Shown here: positions 18,401 to 26,411 of the stretch, piece by piece
How the letters are laid out: every line of letters begins with the position of its first letter
How positions within the stretch are numbered: the stretch's first letter is position 1
Assembly (NCBI RefSeq): GCF_016427505.1
Contig: NZ_JAELXS010000006.1
Coordinates: 1 to 64,000, forward strand
Length of the DNA stretch: 64,000 nucleotides
Source: Sphingomonas mollis
GTDB lineage: Bacteria > Pseudomonadota > Alphaproteobacteria > Sphingomonadales > Sphingomonadaceae
Direction: 5' to 3'
Position numbers and translations under genes: made by a program
Notes under the pieces: generated by a model
What the model saw: only the letters and a program-made list of their open reading frames with translations
Databases searched by the model: none
Told to the model about the DNA's origin: nothing

Positions 18401-18846
18401 GCCGCCGTCGCTCCCCGCGACGCATCCGCGTCGAATCGTTGCATGAAAATGCCGGTGATCCGCTCCCAGCCATGGCGTTCGTACAGCGAATGCGCGTCGC
18501 GCGTATTCAGCGTCCACCGCCGCAGCCGCTGGAGATCGGGATGCGCGTCGAAATACCGCAGCAATGCGGAGGCAAGCCCCCGCCCCTGATGCTCCTCCAG
18601 CACATAGACATCCGCCAGATGCGCGAACGTCGCATGATCCGTCACCACCCGCGCGAAGGCGACTTGTTCGTTGCCATGATAGATACCGACGCAGTGCGAT
18701 CCCGCCATCGCGCGTTCGACCAGTGCCCGGTCGATGCCGGGGCACCAGTAGCTACGCATCAGATAGGCATGGATCGCCGCCGGTTGCAGCCGGGCGGCGT
18801 CGTCCGAAAGCTCATATCCCTCGGCCGGCACCATCTCGATCGTCAT
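18397..18846 (-). CDS. GNAT family N-acetyltransferase
   Basis: A 149-residue GNAT protein with [21 protein letters not shown] as acetyl-CoA motif A and [11 protein letters not shown] near the C-terminus. The substrate is unknown. It sits between metX and metW with ATGA-type 4-nt overlaps on both sides, so all three are co-translated. The usual order is metX directly followed by metW. Confidence 0.88.
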   Translation of the reverse strand: MTIEMVPAEGYELSDDAARLQPAAIHAYLMRSYWCPGIDRALVERAMAGSHCVGIYHGNEQVAFARVVTDHATFAHLADVYVLEEHQGRGLASALLRYFDAHPDLQRLRRWTLNTRDAHSLYERHGWERITGIFMQRFDADASRGATAA

Positions 18847-19967
18847 GCCACCGCCTTCAGGAAACCATCGACCACCCGGTTCATCTCCGGCGCATCGAGC
18901 AGGAACGCGTCATGACCATAGGGGCTGTGCAGTTCGACGAAGCTCACCGCCCGCCCGGCGGCGTTCAGCGCATGGACGACATGCCGCGACTCGATCGTCG
19001 GATACAGCCAGTCGGTATCGAAACTGACCAGGCAGAACCGCGCCGCCGTCGCGCGGAACGCATTGGCGAGCAGCCCGCCATGCTCCTCCGCCAGATCGAA
19101 ATAATCCATCGCGCGCGTGATATAGAGGTACGAATTCGCATCGAACCGGTCGACGAAGCTCAATCCCTGATGCCGCAGATAGCTTTCGACCTGGAAATCC
19201 GCGTCGAAGCCGAAACTCTTGGCCCCCTCGATCCCGTTCGCCCGCGCCTGCAGCTTGCGCCCGAACTTCTCGGTCAGCCCGGCCTCCGACAGATAGGTGA
19301 TGTGCGCCGCCATCCGCGCCACCGACAGGCCGGCGGCCGGCGGATCGTCGCGATAATCGCCACCGCGCCATTTGGGATCGGCCATCACCGCCTGCCGCCC
19401 GACTTCGTGAAAGGCGATGTTCTGCGCGGTGTGGCGCGCGGTCGATGCGATCACCACCGCCGCGCGTACCCGGTCGGGGAAGGTCGCGGGCCAGCTCAGC
19501 GCCTGCATCCCGCCCATCGATCCGCCCACCACCGCGCGCAGCACCGACACGCCCAGATGATCGAGCAGCAGCGCCTGCGCGCGCACCATGTCGCGGATGG
19601 TGATGACCGGGAACGCCATCCCCCATGGCCGCCCCGTCACCGGATCGATCGTCGACGGCCCCAGCGACCCCATGCAACTGCCCAGCACGTTGGAACAGAT
19701 GACGAAATCGCGTGCCGGATCGATCGGTTTCCCCTCGCCCACCAGTCGCGACCACCAGCCGGGCTTGCCGGTGCGCGGGTGCGGCGAGGCGACATGCTGG
19801 TCGCCGGTCAGCGCGTGGCAGATCAGGATGGCATTGCCGCCATCCGGCGCCAGCGTGCCATAGGTTTCGTACGCGATCTCGACGGGCGACAGCATACCGC
19901 CCCCGTCCAGCCCGAGCGGCCCGGGCAGCGACACGCGGCGCGAAAGCCCGAAACGCTCGTCCATCAT
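18843..19967 (-). CDS. metX: Homoserine O-acyltransferase
   Basis: An alpha/beta-hydrolase acyltransferase of about 374 residues. The catalytic triad is readable: Ser in [14 protein letters not shown], Asp in FDTDWLYP and His in [24 protein letters not shown] is another MetX hallmark. It activates homoserine with acetyl- or succinyl-CoA; alphaproteobacterial MetX can use either and the sequence alone does not settle it. The start is uncertain between ATG 19967 (chosen for a weak AGCGAG upstream) and ATG 19988. It is divergent from hisC, leaving little room for a riboswitch. Confidence 0.94.
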   Translation of the reverse strand: MMDERFGLSRRVSLPGPLGLDGGGMLSPVEIAYETYGTLAPDGGNAILICHALTGDQHVASPHPRTGKPGWWSRLVGEGKPIDPARDFVICSNVLGSCMGSLGPSTIDPVTGRPWGMAFPVITIRDMVRAQALLLDHLGVSVLRAVVGGSMGGMQALSWPATFPDRVRAAVVIASTARHTAQNIAFHEVGRQAVMADPKWRGGDYRDDPPAAGLSVARMAAHITYLSEAGLTEKFGRKLQARANGIEGAKSFGFDADFQVESYLRHQGLSFVDRFDANSYLYITRAMDYFDLAEEHGGLLANAFRATAARFCLVSFDTDWLYPTIESRHVVHALNAAGRAVSFVELHSPYGHDAFLLDAPEMNRVVDGFLKAVA

Positions 19968-20028
19968 GGCCGGCTCGCTAAGCCCCATGGTCTGGCATGG
20001 CAAGGCCGTGGCGGCTATGCGCGGGCGC

Positions 20029-21183
20029 ATGATCGATTCAGCCGCCCCCGCTTCCCCCGCGACCGACACCGCCGCCGATACGGCCGACGCCCCCGTCGCC
20101 AAGCCCTGGATCATGGGCATCGCGCCCTATGTGCCGGGCCGCGCCACCGCCGATGACGGTCGCCGGATCGTGAAGCTGTCGTCGAACGAGAACCCGTTCG
20201 GCACCTCGCCCGCCGCCCGCGACGCCTATCGGTCGGCCGCCGATCATCTCGAACGCTATCCCGATGCCGCCGCCGCCGATCTGCGCGCGGCGATCGCGGC
20301 GCATTACGGGATCGAGGCGGAACGGATCGTCTATGGCACCGGATCGGACGAGGTTCTGCATCTCGCCGCCGGCACCTTCGCCGGGGTCGGCGACGAGATC
20401 ATCTATGTCCGCTACGGCTTCGCAGTCTATGACATCGCCACCCGCCGCGTCGGCGCGACCCCCGTGGTAGCCGACGATCGCGACTATGCCACCGATGTCG
20501 ACGCGATCCTGGCGGCGGTGACGCCGCGGACGCGGGTCGTGTTCGTCGCCAATCCCAACAACCCCACCGGCACCTATACCGACCGGGGCGAAATCGCGCG
20601 CCTCCATGCCGGTCTGCCGCGCGACGTGCTGCTGGTGCTGGATCAGGCGTACACCGAATATCTCGACGCCGACGACGATGACGGCGGCCTCGACCTCGCC
20701 CGCACCCAGCCCAATGTGCTGGTCACGCGCACCTTCTCGAAGATCTTCGGGCTGGCGTCGGAGCGGGTCGGCTGGGGCTATGGCGCGCCCGCGCTGATCG
20801 ACGCTATGCACCGCATCCGCGCGCCCTTCGCGTTCGGGATCGGTGCCGGGCTGGCGGCGATCGCCGCGCTGGGCGACGATGATTTTGTCGAGCAGAGCCG
20901 CGATCACAACCGCAAATGGCGCGACTGGTTCGCCGCCGAGATCGCGCAGCTGGGCAATGCCGGCCTGCGCGTCGTGCCCAGCAAGGCGAACTTCTCGCTC
21001 GTCCTGTTCGAGGGAGAGGTGACCGCCGAATCGGCCTATCAGGCATTGATGGCCGCCGGCTACGCCACCCGCTGGCTGCCCAATCAGGGCCTGCCGCATG
21101 CGCTGCGCATCACCATCGGTGCAGAGGCGGACATGCGGGGCGTCGTCGCGGTATTGCGCGATCTGGCCGGTGCAGCGATCTGA
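20029..21183 (+). CDS. hisC: Histidinol-phosphate aminotransferase
   Basis: A 384-residue class I/II aminotransferase. [43 protein letters not shown] and VLDQAYTEY bind PLP and phosphate, and the PLP lysine lies in [17 protein letters not shown]. It transaminates imidazole-acetol phosphate and, in this lineage, often also aromatic keto acids. Coupling by TGATG to tyrA suggests a role in tyrosine synthesis too. Start ATG 20029 leaves an Ala/Asp-rich N-terminal extension of about 18 residues. Confidence 0.93.
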   Translation: MIDSAAPASPATDTAADTADAPVAKPWIMGIAPYVPGRATADDGRRIVKLSSNENPFGTSPAARDAYRSAADHLERYPDAAAADLRAAIAAHYGIEAERIVYGTGSDEVLHLAAGTFAGVGDEIIYVRYGFAVYDIATRRVGATPVVADDRDYATDVDAILAAVTPRTRVVFVANPNNPTGTYTDRGEIARLHAGLPRDVLLVLDQAYTEYLDADDDDGGLDLARTQPNVLVTRTFSKIFGLASERVGWGYGAPALIDAMHRIRAPFAFGIGAGLAAIAALGDDDFVEQSRDHNRKWRDWFAAEIAQLGNAGLRVVPSKANFSLVLFEGEVTAESAYQALMAAGYATRWLPNQGLPHALRITIGAEADMRGVVAVLRDLAGAAI

Positions 21184-22100
21184 TGCTGCCTTTCGCGCGC
21201 GTCTCGATTCTGGGTCTGGGCCTCATCGGCTCGTCGGTGGCGCGCGCGGTGCGTCAGGCGATGCCGACGGTGCGGCTGACCGGCTACGACGCCGATCCGG
21301 ACGTGCGCGCCACCGCATTGCGCATCGACCTGACCGATGACGTCGCCGACAGTGCCGGCGCGGCGGTGACCGATGCCGACCTCGTCGTCCTGTGCGTCCC
21401 CGTCGGCGCGATCGGCACCGTCGCGGGCGAGATCGCCGCCGACCTGCCCGCCGAGGCGGTCGTCACCGATGTCGGCAGTTGCAAGACCGATGTCGCCCGC
21501 GCGCTGGCGCTGGCGCTGCCCGGCATCGCCGTGGTGCCCGCCCACCCCGTCGCCGGCACCGAGCGCAGCGGGCCGGAAGCAGGCTTCGCCACGTTGTTCG
21601 CCGGCCGCTGGTGCATCCTGACCCCCGCCGCCGATGCCGACCCAGTCGCGGTGGAGCGCGTCGCCAGCTTCTGGCGGCGGCTGGGTGCCGATGTCGAGAC
21701 GATGACGCCCGAGCACCACGACCGCGTGCTGGCCGTCACCAGCCACCTGCCGCATCTGATCGCCTATTCGATCGTCGGCACCGCCAGCGATCTGGAAGCG
21801 GTGACCGAGAGCGAGGTCATCAAATATTCCGCCGGCGGTTTCCGCGACTTCACCCGCATCGCCGCGTCGGACCCGACGATGTGGCGCGACGTGTTCCTGT
21901 CCAACCGCGAAGCGGTGCTGGAAATGCTCGGTCGATTCTCGGAAGACCTCGCCCAGCTTCAGCGCGCGATCCGCTGGGGCGATGGCGATGCGCTGTTCGA
22001 CCTGTTCACCCGCACCCGCGCGATCCGGCGGTCGATCGTCGAACAGGGACAGGACGACGCGCGCGAGGATTTCGGCCGCGCGCACGGCCCCGACGCCTGA
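21183..22100 (+). CDS. tyrA: Prephenate/arogenate dehydrogenase
   Basis: A 305-residue NAD(P)-dependent dehydrogenase: VSILGLGLIGSSVARAV is the dinucleotide motif, VPAHPVAGTERSGPEAG and TSHLPHLIAYS contain the catalytic histidine region, and SAGGFRDFTRIAASDPTMW is the family signature. It makes 4-hydroxyphenylpyruvate or tyrosine. The start overlaps the hisC stop. There is no ACT or chorismate mutase fusion. Confidence 0.93.
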   Translation: MLPFARVSILGLGLIGSSVARAVRQAMPTVRLTGYDADPDVRATALRIDLTDDVADSAGAAVTDADLVVLCVPVGAIGTVAGEIAADLPAEAVVTDVGSCKTDVARALALALPGIAVVPAHPVAGTERSGPEAGFATLFAGRWCILTPAADADPVAVERVASFWRRLGADVETMTPEHHDRVLAVTSHLPHLIAYSIVGTASDLEAVTESEVIKYSAGGFRDFTRIAASDPTMWRDVFLSNREAVLEMLGRFSEDLAQLQRAIRWGDGDALFDLFTRTRAIRRSIVEQGQDDAREDFGRAHGPDA

Positions 22101-22111
22101 AGAAATGCCGT

Positions 22112-22567
22112 TCAGCGATGGGCGGCGAGATACGCCTCGATCGCCTCGATCCCGGTCTGGCTGAGCGACACCTCGACCCGGCGACGATCGACGGTATCGA
22201 CGACGCGCGTCACCAGCCGCAGTTTCGCCAGATGCTCGATCCACCGCTGCGACGTGGTGACGGGCGCGTCGGCACAGGCCACCAGGCTCTTCACGTTCAT
22301 CGCCTGCGACTCCTCGTTCGCCACATACAGCGCGAGCAGCATGTCCCAGGCGGGTTCGTGGAAAAGTTCGGCCGGCAGGAACCGGCGCCGCGATCGCCGC
22401 TCGGCGATCAGCCGTTTCACCCGTGACAGATTATCCGGGACGGCGACCGCCGGTGCAGCGGGATCGTCGGCCTCTACCCGATCGACCCGGCCGCTGAACT
22501 CCTCCGCCACCGCCGACAGCTTGGCGGTCAGATCCTTGATCAGCGAAACGACGGCTTCCTCGTTCAC
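22112..22567 (-). CDS. MarR-like winged-helix DNA-binding protein
   Basis: A 151-residue protein. The N-terminal 50 residues are Ala/Val rich and possibly coiled. Residues about 60-150 read as a winged helix, with helix-turn-helix SLVACADAPVTTSQRWIEHL and wing TVDRRRVEVSLSQTG. It resembles the sphingomonad MarR-type regulators that follow an ERRSRRRFLPAELFHEPAWDML segment. The GTG start has GGGAGG upstream. Its target is not evident; the divergent 317-bp region is the obvious operator candidate. Confidence 0.82.
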   Translation of the reverse strand: MNEEAVVSLIKDLTAKLSAVAEEFSGRVDRVEADDPAAPAVAVPDNLSRVKRLIAERRSRRRFLPAELFHEPAWDMLLALYVANEESQAMNVKSLVACADAPVTTSQRWIEHLAKLRLVTRVVDTVDRRRVEVSLSQTGIEAIEAYLAAHR

Positions 22568-22884
22568 GATCCCTCCCGTTCAGTTCCCAACGCCTTACCC
22601 CCTGGCAGCGACGGCAACACTGGCGTTGATGAGACCGCATGTCCCGTTCATCCGCCCGAGCCGAGTGTATGCGATACGACAACAACAAGTAACAACCTGA
22701 ATTAATGTATCCGCAATAAGTTCATATCGAACCATCATGGTTTCTTTTTATCGCGTGACCTTTTTTGTGAGCATAGATTTACCTAACCGAAGTGGCAGTC
22801 AAAAATAGTGAAGCGGATCGTTGGTCGTCGGCTGGCATTGCTATAAAGTCTTGGCAACGTGCCGAACCCTGGCAGGAGATGATC
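22568..22884. other. AT-rich intergenic region upstream of the T3PKS cluster
   Basis: No credible gene. Bases 22690-22800 are clearly poorer in G+C than their surroundings, with TTTCTTTTTATCGCG and CTTTTTTGTGAGC runs. It separates the divergent MarR-like gene from a small ORF and the polyketide cluster and probably holds both promoters; I see no clear -35/-10 pair. Confidence 0.5.
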
Positions 22885-23043
22885 ATGGACGCTGAGCGGG
22901 TATATCGATTGTTACACGAAGCCTGCTGCCTGCTCGACGACGCCGACGAGCATGTGATCGCGGCCTATGTCAATCACGGCATGTCGATGATCCAGACACG
23001 TTTTCAACTCGATACGGAACAGCGGGTTCTCGAAGACGATTGA
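22885..23043 (+). CDS. Small conserved-type hypothetical protein, 52 aa
   Basis: A 52-residue acidic helical protein starting MDAERVYRLLHEACCLLDD and ending in acidic residues. AGGAG ends 6 nt before ATG 22885; the ATG at 22879 touches it and is unlikely. No known domain. It lies 56 nt before the polyketide synthase start, so it may be its first cistron. Confidence 0.65.
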   Translation: MDAERVYRLLHEACCLLDDADEHVIAAYVNHGMSMIQTRFQLDTEQRVLEDD

Positions 23044-23099
23044 CTTACGGCACACGGAGCGCGACCGCGCGTTCAGGCGACTTGCTCCGAAGGAACGTC

Positions 23100-24161
23100 G
23101 TGCCCGCCCATCTGAATGCCATCGGCGTCGCCACGCCGACCCATGACGTCCATCATGCCTTTATCGACTGGGCGCAGGCGCGTCTCGCACCGGCACCCGC
23201 CCGCTTGTTCGCCCGCATGGCCCGGCGCGCCGGCATCGGCCATCGCTGGTCCGTACTGCCCCCCACCGCCGCCGGCGCCTCCCCCGTCGGCGCGGGCGGG
23301 TTCTATGCCGATACGATGCCCGGCACCGCCGCCCGGATGGCGATCTATGCCACCGCCGCGCCGGCGCTGTCGCTGCTGGCGGTCGAGGCGCTGGCGGCGC
23401 GTGTGCCGATCGACGGCATCACCCATCTGGTGGTCGCCAGCTGCACCGGCTTTGTCGCCCCCGGTCTCGACCAGATCGTCGCGCGCCGATTGGGGCTGGC
23501 ACCGTCGGTCGAGCGACTCCTGATCGGCTTCATGGGTTGCTACGCCGCCGTCGCCGCGTTGCGCAGCGCGCGTCATATCGTCCGCTCCGAACCCGCCGCG
23601 CGCGTGCTGGTCATCACCTGCGAACTGTCGACATTGCATCTGCAGGACAGCGACGCGCCTGAAATCCTGCTGGCCCAGTTGCAGTTCGGCGATGGCGCGG
23701 CGGCGGCGCTGGTGACGGCGGACCCGGTGGGCTTCATGCTCGACCAGCCCTTCGCCGCGACGCTGCCCGACAGCCATGACCTGATCCGCTGGGCGATCAC
23801 CGATCGCGGCTTCGCGATGCACCTGTCGGGCGAGGTCCCCCGCCGCATCGCCGAGGGCCTCGCCGACGCCGATTTCCGCGACATCGTCACCGCCGGGCGC
23901 GGCCCCGCCGGGATCGACGGCTGGGCGGTCCATGCCGGCGGCCGGTCGATCCTCGATGCCGTGGCGGGGGCGCTGGCCCTGCCGGACGATGCACTGGATG
24001 CCGCGCGCGGCGTGCTGGCGGACAATGGCAACATGTCGTCGGCCACGCTGATGTTCACGCTCGAACGATTGCTCGCCGGCCCCCGCATCGATCACGGCGT
24101 CGCGCTCGCCTTTGGTCCCGGTCTCGCCGCCGAGGGCTTCGGCTTCCGGAGCGCGGCATGA
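23100..24161 (+). CDS. Type III polyketide synthase (chalcone/stilbene synthase-like)
   Basis: A 353-residue thiolase-fold synthase. The catalytic triad is visible: Cys115 in VASCTGFVAPGLD, His278 in WAVHAGGRSIL and Asn311 in DNGNMSSATLM. GFMGCYAAVAALR and FGDGAAAALV are conserved family blocks. It should extend an acyl-CoA starter with malonyl-CoA to an alkylpyrone, alkylresorcinol or phloroglucinol type product. Start GTG 23100 is chosen for the AAGGAAC before it; TTG 23040 is less likely. It is ATGA-coupled to the methyltransferase. Confidence 0.9.
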   Translation: MPAHLNAIGVATPTHDVHHAFIDWAQARLAPAPARLFARMARRAGIGHRWSVLPPTAAGASPVGAGGFYADTMPGTAARMAIYATAAPALSLLAVEALAARVPIDGITHLVVASCTGFVAPGLDQIVARRLGLAPSVERLLIGFMGCYAAVAALRSARHIVRSEPAARVLVITCELSTLHLQDSDAPEILLAQLQFGDGAAAALVTADPVGFMLDQPFAATLPDSHDLIRWAITDRGFAMHLSGEVPRRIAEGLADADFRDIVTAGRGPAGIDGWAVHAGGRSILDAVAGALALPDDALDAARGVLADNGNMSSATLMFTLERLLAGPRIDHGVALAFGPGLAAEGFGFRSAA

Positions 24162-24841
24162 ACCTCACGGCACGCGCGCCCGGCCCCGAGCTGATGGATG
24201 CCGACGACCTCGATCCCGACGATTATGCCGCCGTCGTCGCCGACCTCGCCCGCGTGAACACCGTCACGCTGGCACCGCGACCCACGCTGGCGTTCCTCGC
24301 CCGCGCCGCCGCCGGCCATCGCACGCTGCGCATCCTCGACGTCGGCTTCGGCGACGGCGACATGCTGCGTCGGATCGAGCGTTGGGCCACCCGCCAAAGC
24401 ATCGCCGTCGATCTGGTCGGCGTCGACCTGAACCCCCGCAGCGAGCGCGCCGCGCGCCTTCATACCCTCGCAGGGTCGGGCATAACCTATGTCACCGGCG
24501 ATTATGCCGACAGGGGCGGCGGCTGGGACGCGGTCATCAGCAGCCTCGTCGCGCATCACATGACCCATGACGAACTGGTCGCCTTTCTCCGCTGGATGGA
24601 GGCGAACGCCCGTTGCTGGTTCGTCAACGACTTGCATCGCCACCGTTTCGCCCATGCCGGCTTCCCGCTCCTCGCCCGGATCGCACGCTGGCATCCGATC
24701 GTGCGTCATGACGGCACGTTGTCGGTCGCGCGGTCGTTCCGCCCGGCGGAGTGGCTGCCCTTGCTGGCCGAGGCCGGCATCGATGATGCACGCGTGTTCC
24801 GCGTCTTTCCGTTTCGGCTATGCGTCGAACGCCTGCGCTGA
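24158..24841 (+). CDS. SAM-dependent methyltransferase of the T3PKS cluster
   Basis: A 227-residue class I methyltransferase: LRILDVGFGDGDMLRRIE is motif I, LVGVDLNPRSERAA motif II and WDAVISSLVAHHMTHDE the motif IV region. Residues 170-225 are a less conserved lid. Placed between the polyketide synthase and an FAD oxidoreductase, it probably methylates the polyketide ring on oxygen or carbon. The overlap is 4 nt upstream and 22 nt downstream. Confidence 0.87.
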   Translation: MNLTARAPGPELMDADDLDPDDYAAVVADLARVNTVTLAPRPTLAFLARAAAGHRTLRILDVGFGDGDMLRRIERWATRQSIAVDLVGVDLNPRSERAARLHTLAGSGITYVTGDYADRGGGWDAVISSLVAHHMTHDELVAFLRWMEANARCWFVNDLHRHRFAHAGFPLLARIARWHPIVRHDGTLSVARSFRPAEWLPLLAEAGIDDARVFRVFPFRLCVERLR

Positions 24842-25923
24842 TCCTGGGCGGCGGCCCTGCCGGCACCGCCGCCGCCATCGCGCTTGCCCAGTTCGGAGGC
24901 GAGCGCCCGCTGTTGCTGGAGCGATCGCGCGAAACCGGCAACGCGCTGTGCGGCGGTTTCCTCAGCTGGCGCAGCCTCGATACGCTGGCGACATTGGGCA
25001 TCGCGGCGGACGACCTCAACCGCGCCCGCATCACCCGCACCCGCCTATTCGCCGGTAGCGCCATGGCGGAGGCGCCCCTGCCCCGCCCGGCCTTGGCCGT
25101 ATCCCGCCACCGCCTCGACACGCTGCTGATGGCCCGCGCCGCCACCGTCGCCGCGGTCGAGCGCGGCGTCGCGGTGCGCGCGATCGAGGACGACACGATC
25201 CGCCTCGCCGATGGCGGCACGCTGACCACCGATGCGCTGTTCCTCGCCACCGGCAAGCACGACCTGCGCGGCCTCGCCCGCCCGGAAGACGCGCGCGGTG
25301 CCGACCCGACACTGGGCCTGCGCGTCCGCCTCACCCCGCATCCCGCGCTGGGTGCGCTGGTCGGCGACGCGATCGAGCTTCACCTGTTCGACCGTGGCTA
25401 TGCCGGTCTTGCCGTCCAAGAGGATGGCAGCGCCAATCTCTGCCTCGCCGTCCGCCGATCGCGCCTGACCGAAGCCGGCAGCCCCGCCGCGCTGCTGACC
25501 GCGCTGGCCGACCGCTCCCCCGCGCTGGCCGACCGGCTCGCCTATATGGCACCGGGCGAGCCGATCGATGCCATCGCCAACGTTCCCTATGGCTGGCGGC
25601 AGCGTGACGGTGTCGCCGGCCTGTTCCGGCTGGGCGATCAGGCCGGCGTCATCCCCTCGCTGGCGGGTGAGGGCATGGGCATCGCCCTGGCGAGCGGCAT
25701 CGCCGCCGCGCGCGCCCATGCCGGCGGCGGTCCGGCTGCCGCTGCCCGGTGGCAGACCCGCTTTGCCCGCACCCTCGCCCGCCCGATCGGCGTGGCCGAC
25801 TGGCTGCGCACCCTGGCGGAGGGACGCGCCGCGCCATGGATGGTCCGCGCCAGCCACCCCGCGCTGATCCGCCTGATCGCCCATGCCACCCGCTTGAAGA
25901 CAGGCGTAATCCCAACCACATGA
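24820..25923 (+). CDS. FAD-dependent oxidoreductase (geranylgeranyl reductase/hydroxylase-like) of the T3PKS cluster
   Basis: A 367-residue flavoprotein. ALILGGGPAGTAAAIALAQFG is the Rossmann FAD motif, ALFLATGKHDLRG the middle motif, and LFRLGDQAGVIPSLAGEGMGIALASG the second FAD site. It belongs to the broad group 1 flavoprotein monooxygenase / prenyl reductase superfamily. It may hydroxylate a resorcinol to a quinol or quinone; that is inference from the cluster. msrB starts 6 nt after its stop. Confidence 0.87.
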   Translation: MRRTPALILGGGPAGTAAAIALAQFGGERPLLLERSRETGNALCGGFLSWRSLDTLATLGIAADDLNRARITRTRLFAGSAMAEAPLPRPALAVSRHRLDTLLMARAATVAAVERGVAVRAIEDDTIRLADGGTLTTDALFLATGKHDLRGLARPEDARGADPTLGLRVRLTPHPALGALVGDAIELHLFDRGYAGLAVQEDGSANLCLAVRRSRLTEAGSPAALLTALADRSPALADRLAYMAPGEPIDAIANVPYGWRQRDGVAGLFRLGDQAGVIPSLAGEGMGIALASGIAAARAHAGGGPAAAARWQTRFARTLARPIGVADWLRTLAEGRAAPWMVRASHPALIRLIAHATRLKTGVIPTT

Positions 25924-25929
25924 GGAGGC

Positions 25930-26331
25930 ATGGAAACCCTGACCCTCTCGGAAGCCGAATGGCGCAAGCGGCTGACCCCCGAACAATATCATGTCCTGCG
26001 TGAAGCCGGCACCGAACGCGCCTTCGCCGGTGCGCTGAACGACAACAAGGCGGACGGCATCTACCGCTGTGGCGCCTGCGCCAACGAGCTGTTCGACAGC
26101 GCCGACAAATATGACAGCGGCTCGGGCTGGCCCAGCTTCACCCAGCCGATCGCGGCCGATGCCGTCGTCGATCACACCGATCGCAGCCATGGCATGGTCC
26201 GCACCGAAACCCGCTGCGCCCGGTGCGACAGCCATCTCGGCCATGTCTTCCCGGATGGTCCGCCGCCCACCGGCCTGCGGTACTGCATGAACTCGCTCGC
26301 GCTCGATTTCCGTCCCCGCGCGAAAGCGTGA
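25930..26331 (+). CDS. msrB: Peptide-methionine (R)-S-oxide reductase
   Basis: A 133-residue MsrB with both zinc CxxC pairs ([11 protein letters not shown] and [18 protein letters not shown]), the substrate strand [11 protein letters not shown] and catalytic Cys in [12 protein letters not shown]. The usual resolving position is not a Cys, so recycling likely uses thioredoxin directly. It repairs oxidised methionine in the cytoplasm. Short spacing to the T3PKS oxidoreductase suggests shared transcription, though the functions need not be linked. Confidence 0.95.
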   Translation: METLTLSEAEWRKRLTPEQYHVLREAGTERAFAGALNDNKADGIYRCGACANELFDSADKYDSGSGWPSFTQPIAADAVVDHTDRSHGMVRTETRCARCDSHLGHVFPDGPPPTGLRYCMNSLALDFRPRAKA

Positions 26332-26340
26332 TCGCCTCCC

Positions 26341-26382
26341 CGCCCCCACCCGCGTTCCCGTCATCGAACGCTTGTGGGGGCG
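26341..26382 (+). terminator. Long hairpin after msrB
   Basis: CGCCCCCAC pairs with GTGGGGGCG and, past a 2x2 internal loop, GCGTTC pairs with GAACGC around an 8-nt loop. There is no T-run, so it could be a Rho-assisted terminator or processing site. Confidence 0.45.
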
Positions 26383-26411
26383 TCGGTTAACGCGTATCTC
26401 GCGGACCGCAC

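Noticed and set aside
19968..20028. SAM riboswitch upstream of metX
   Set aside because: Only about 60 nt separate divergent metX and hisC, and no SAM-I/II core is visible.
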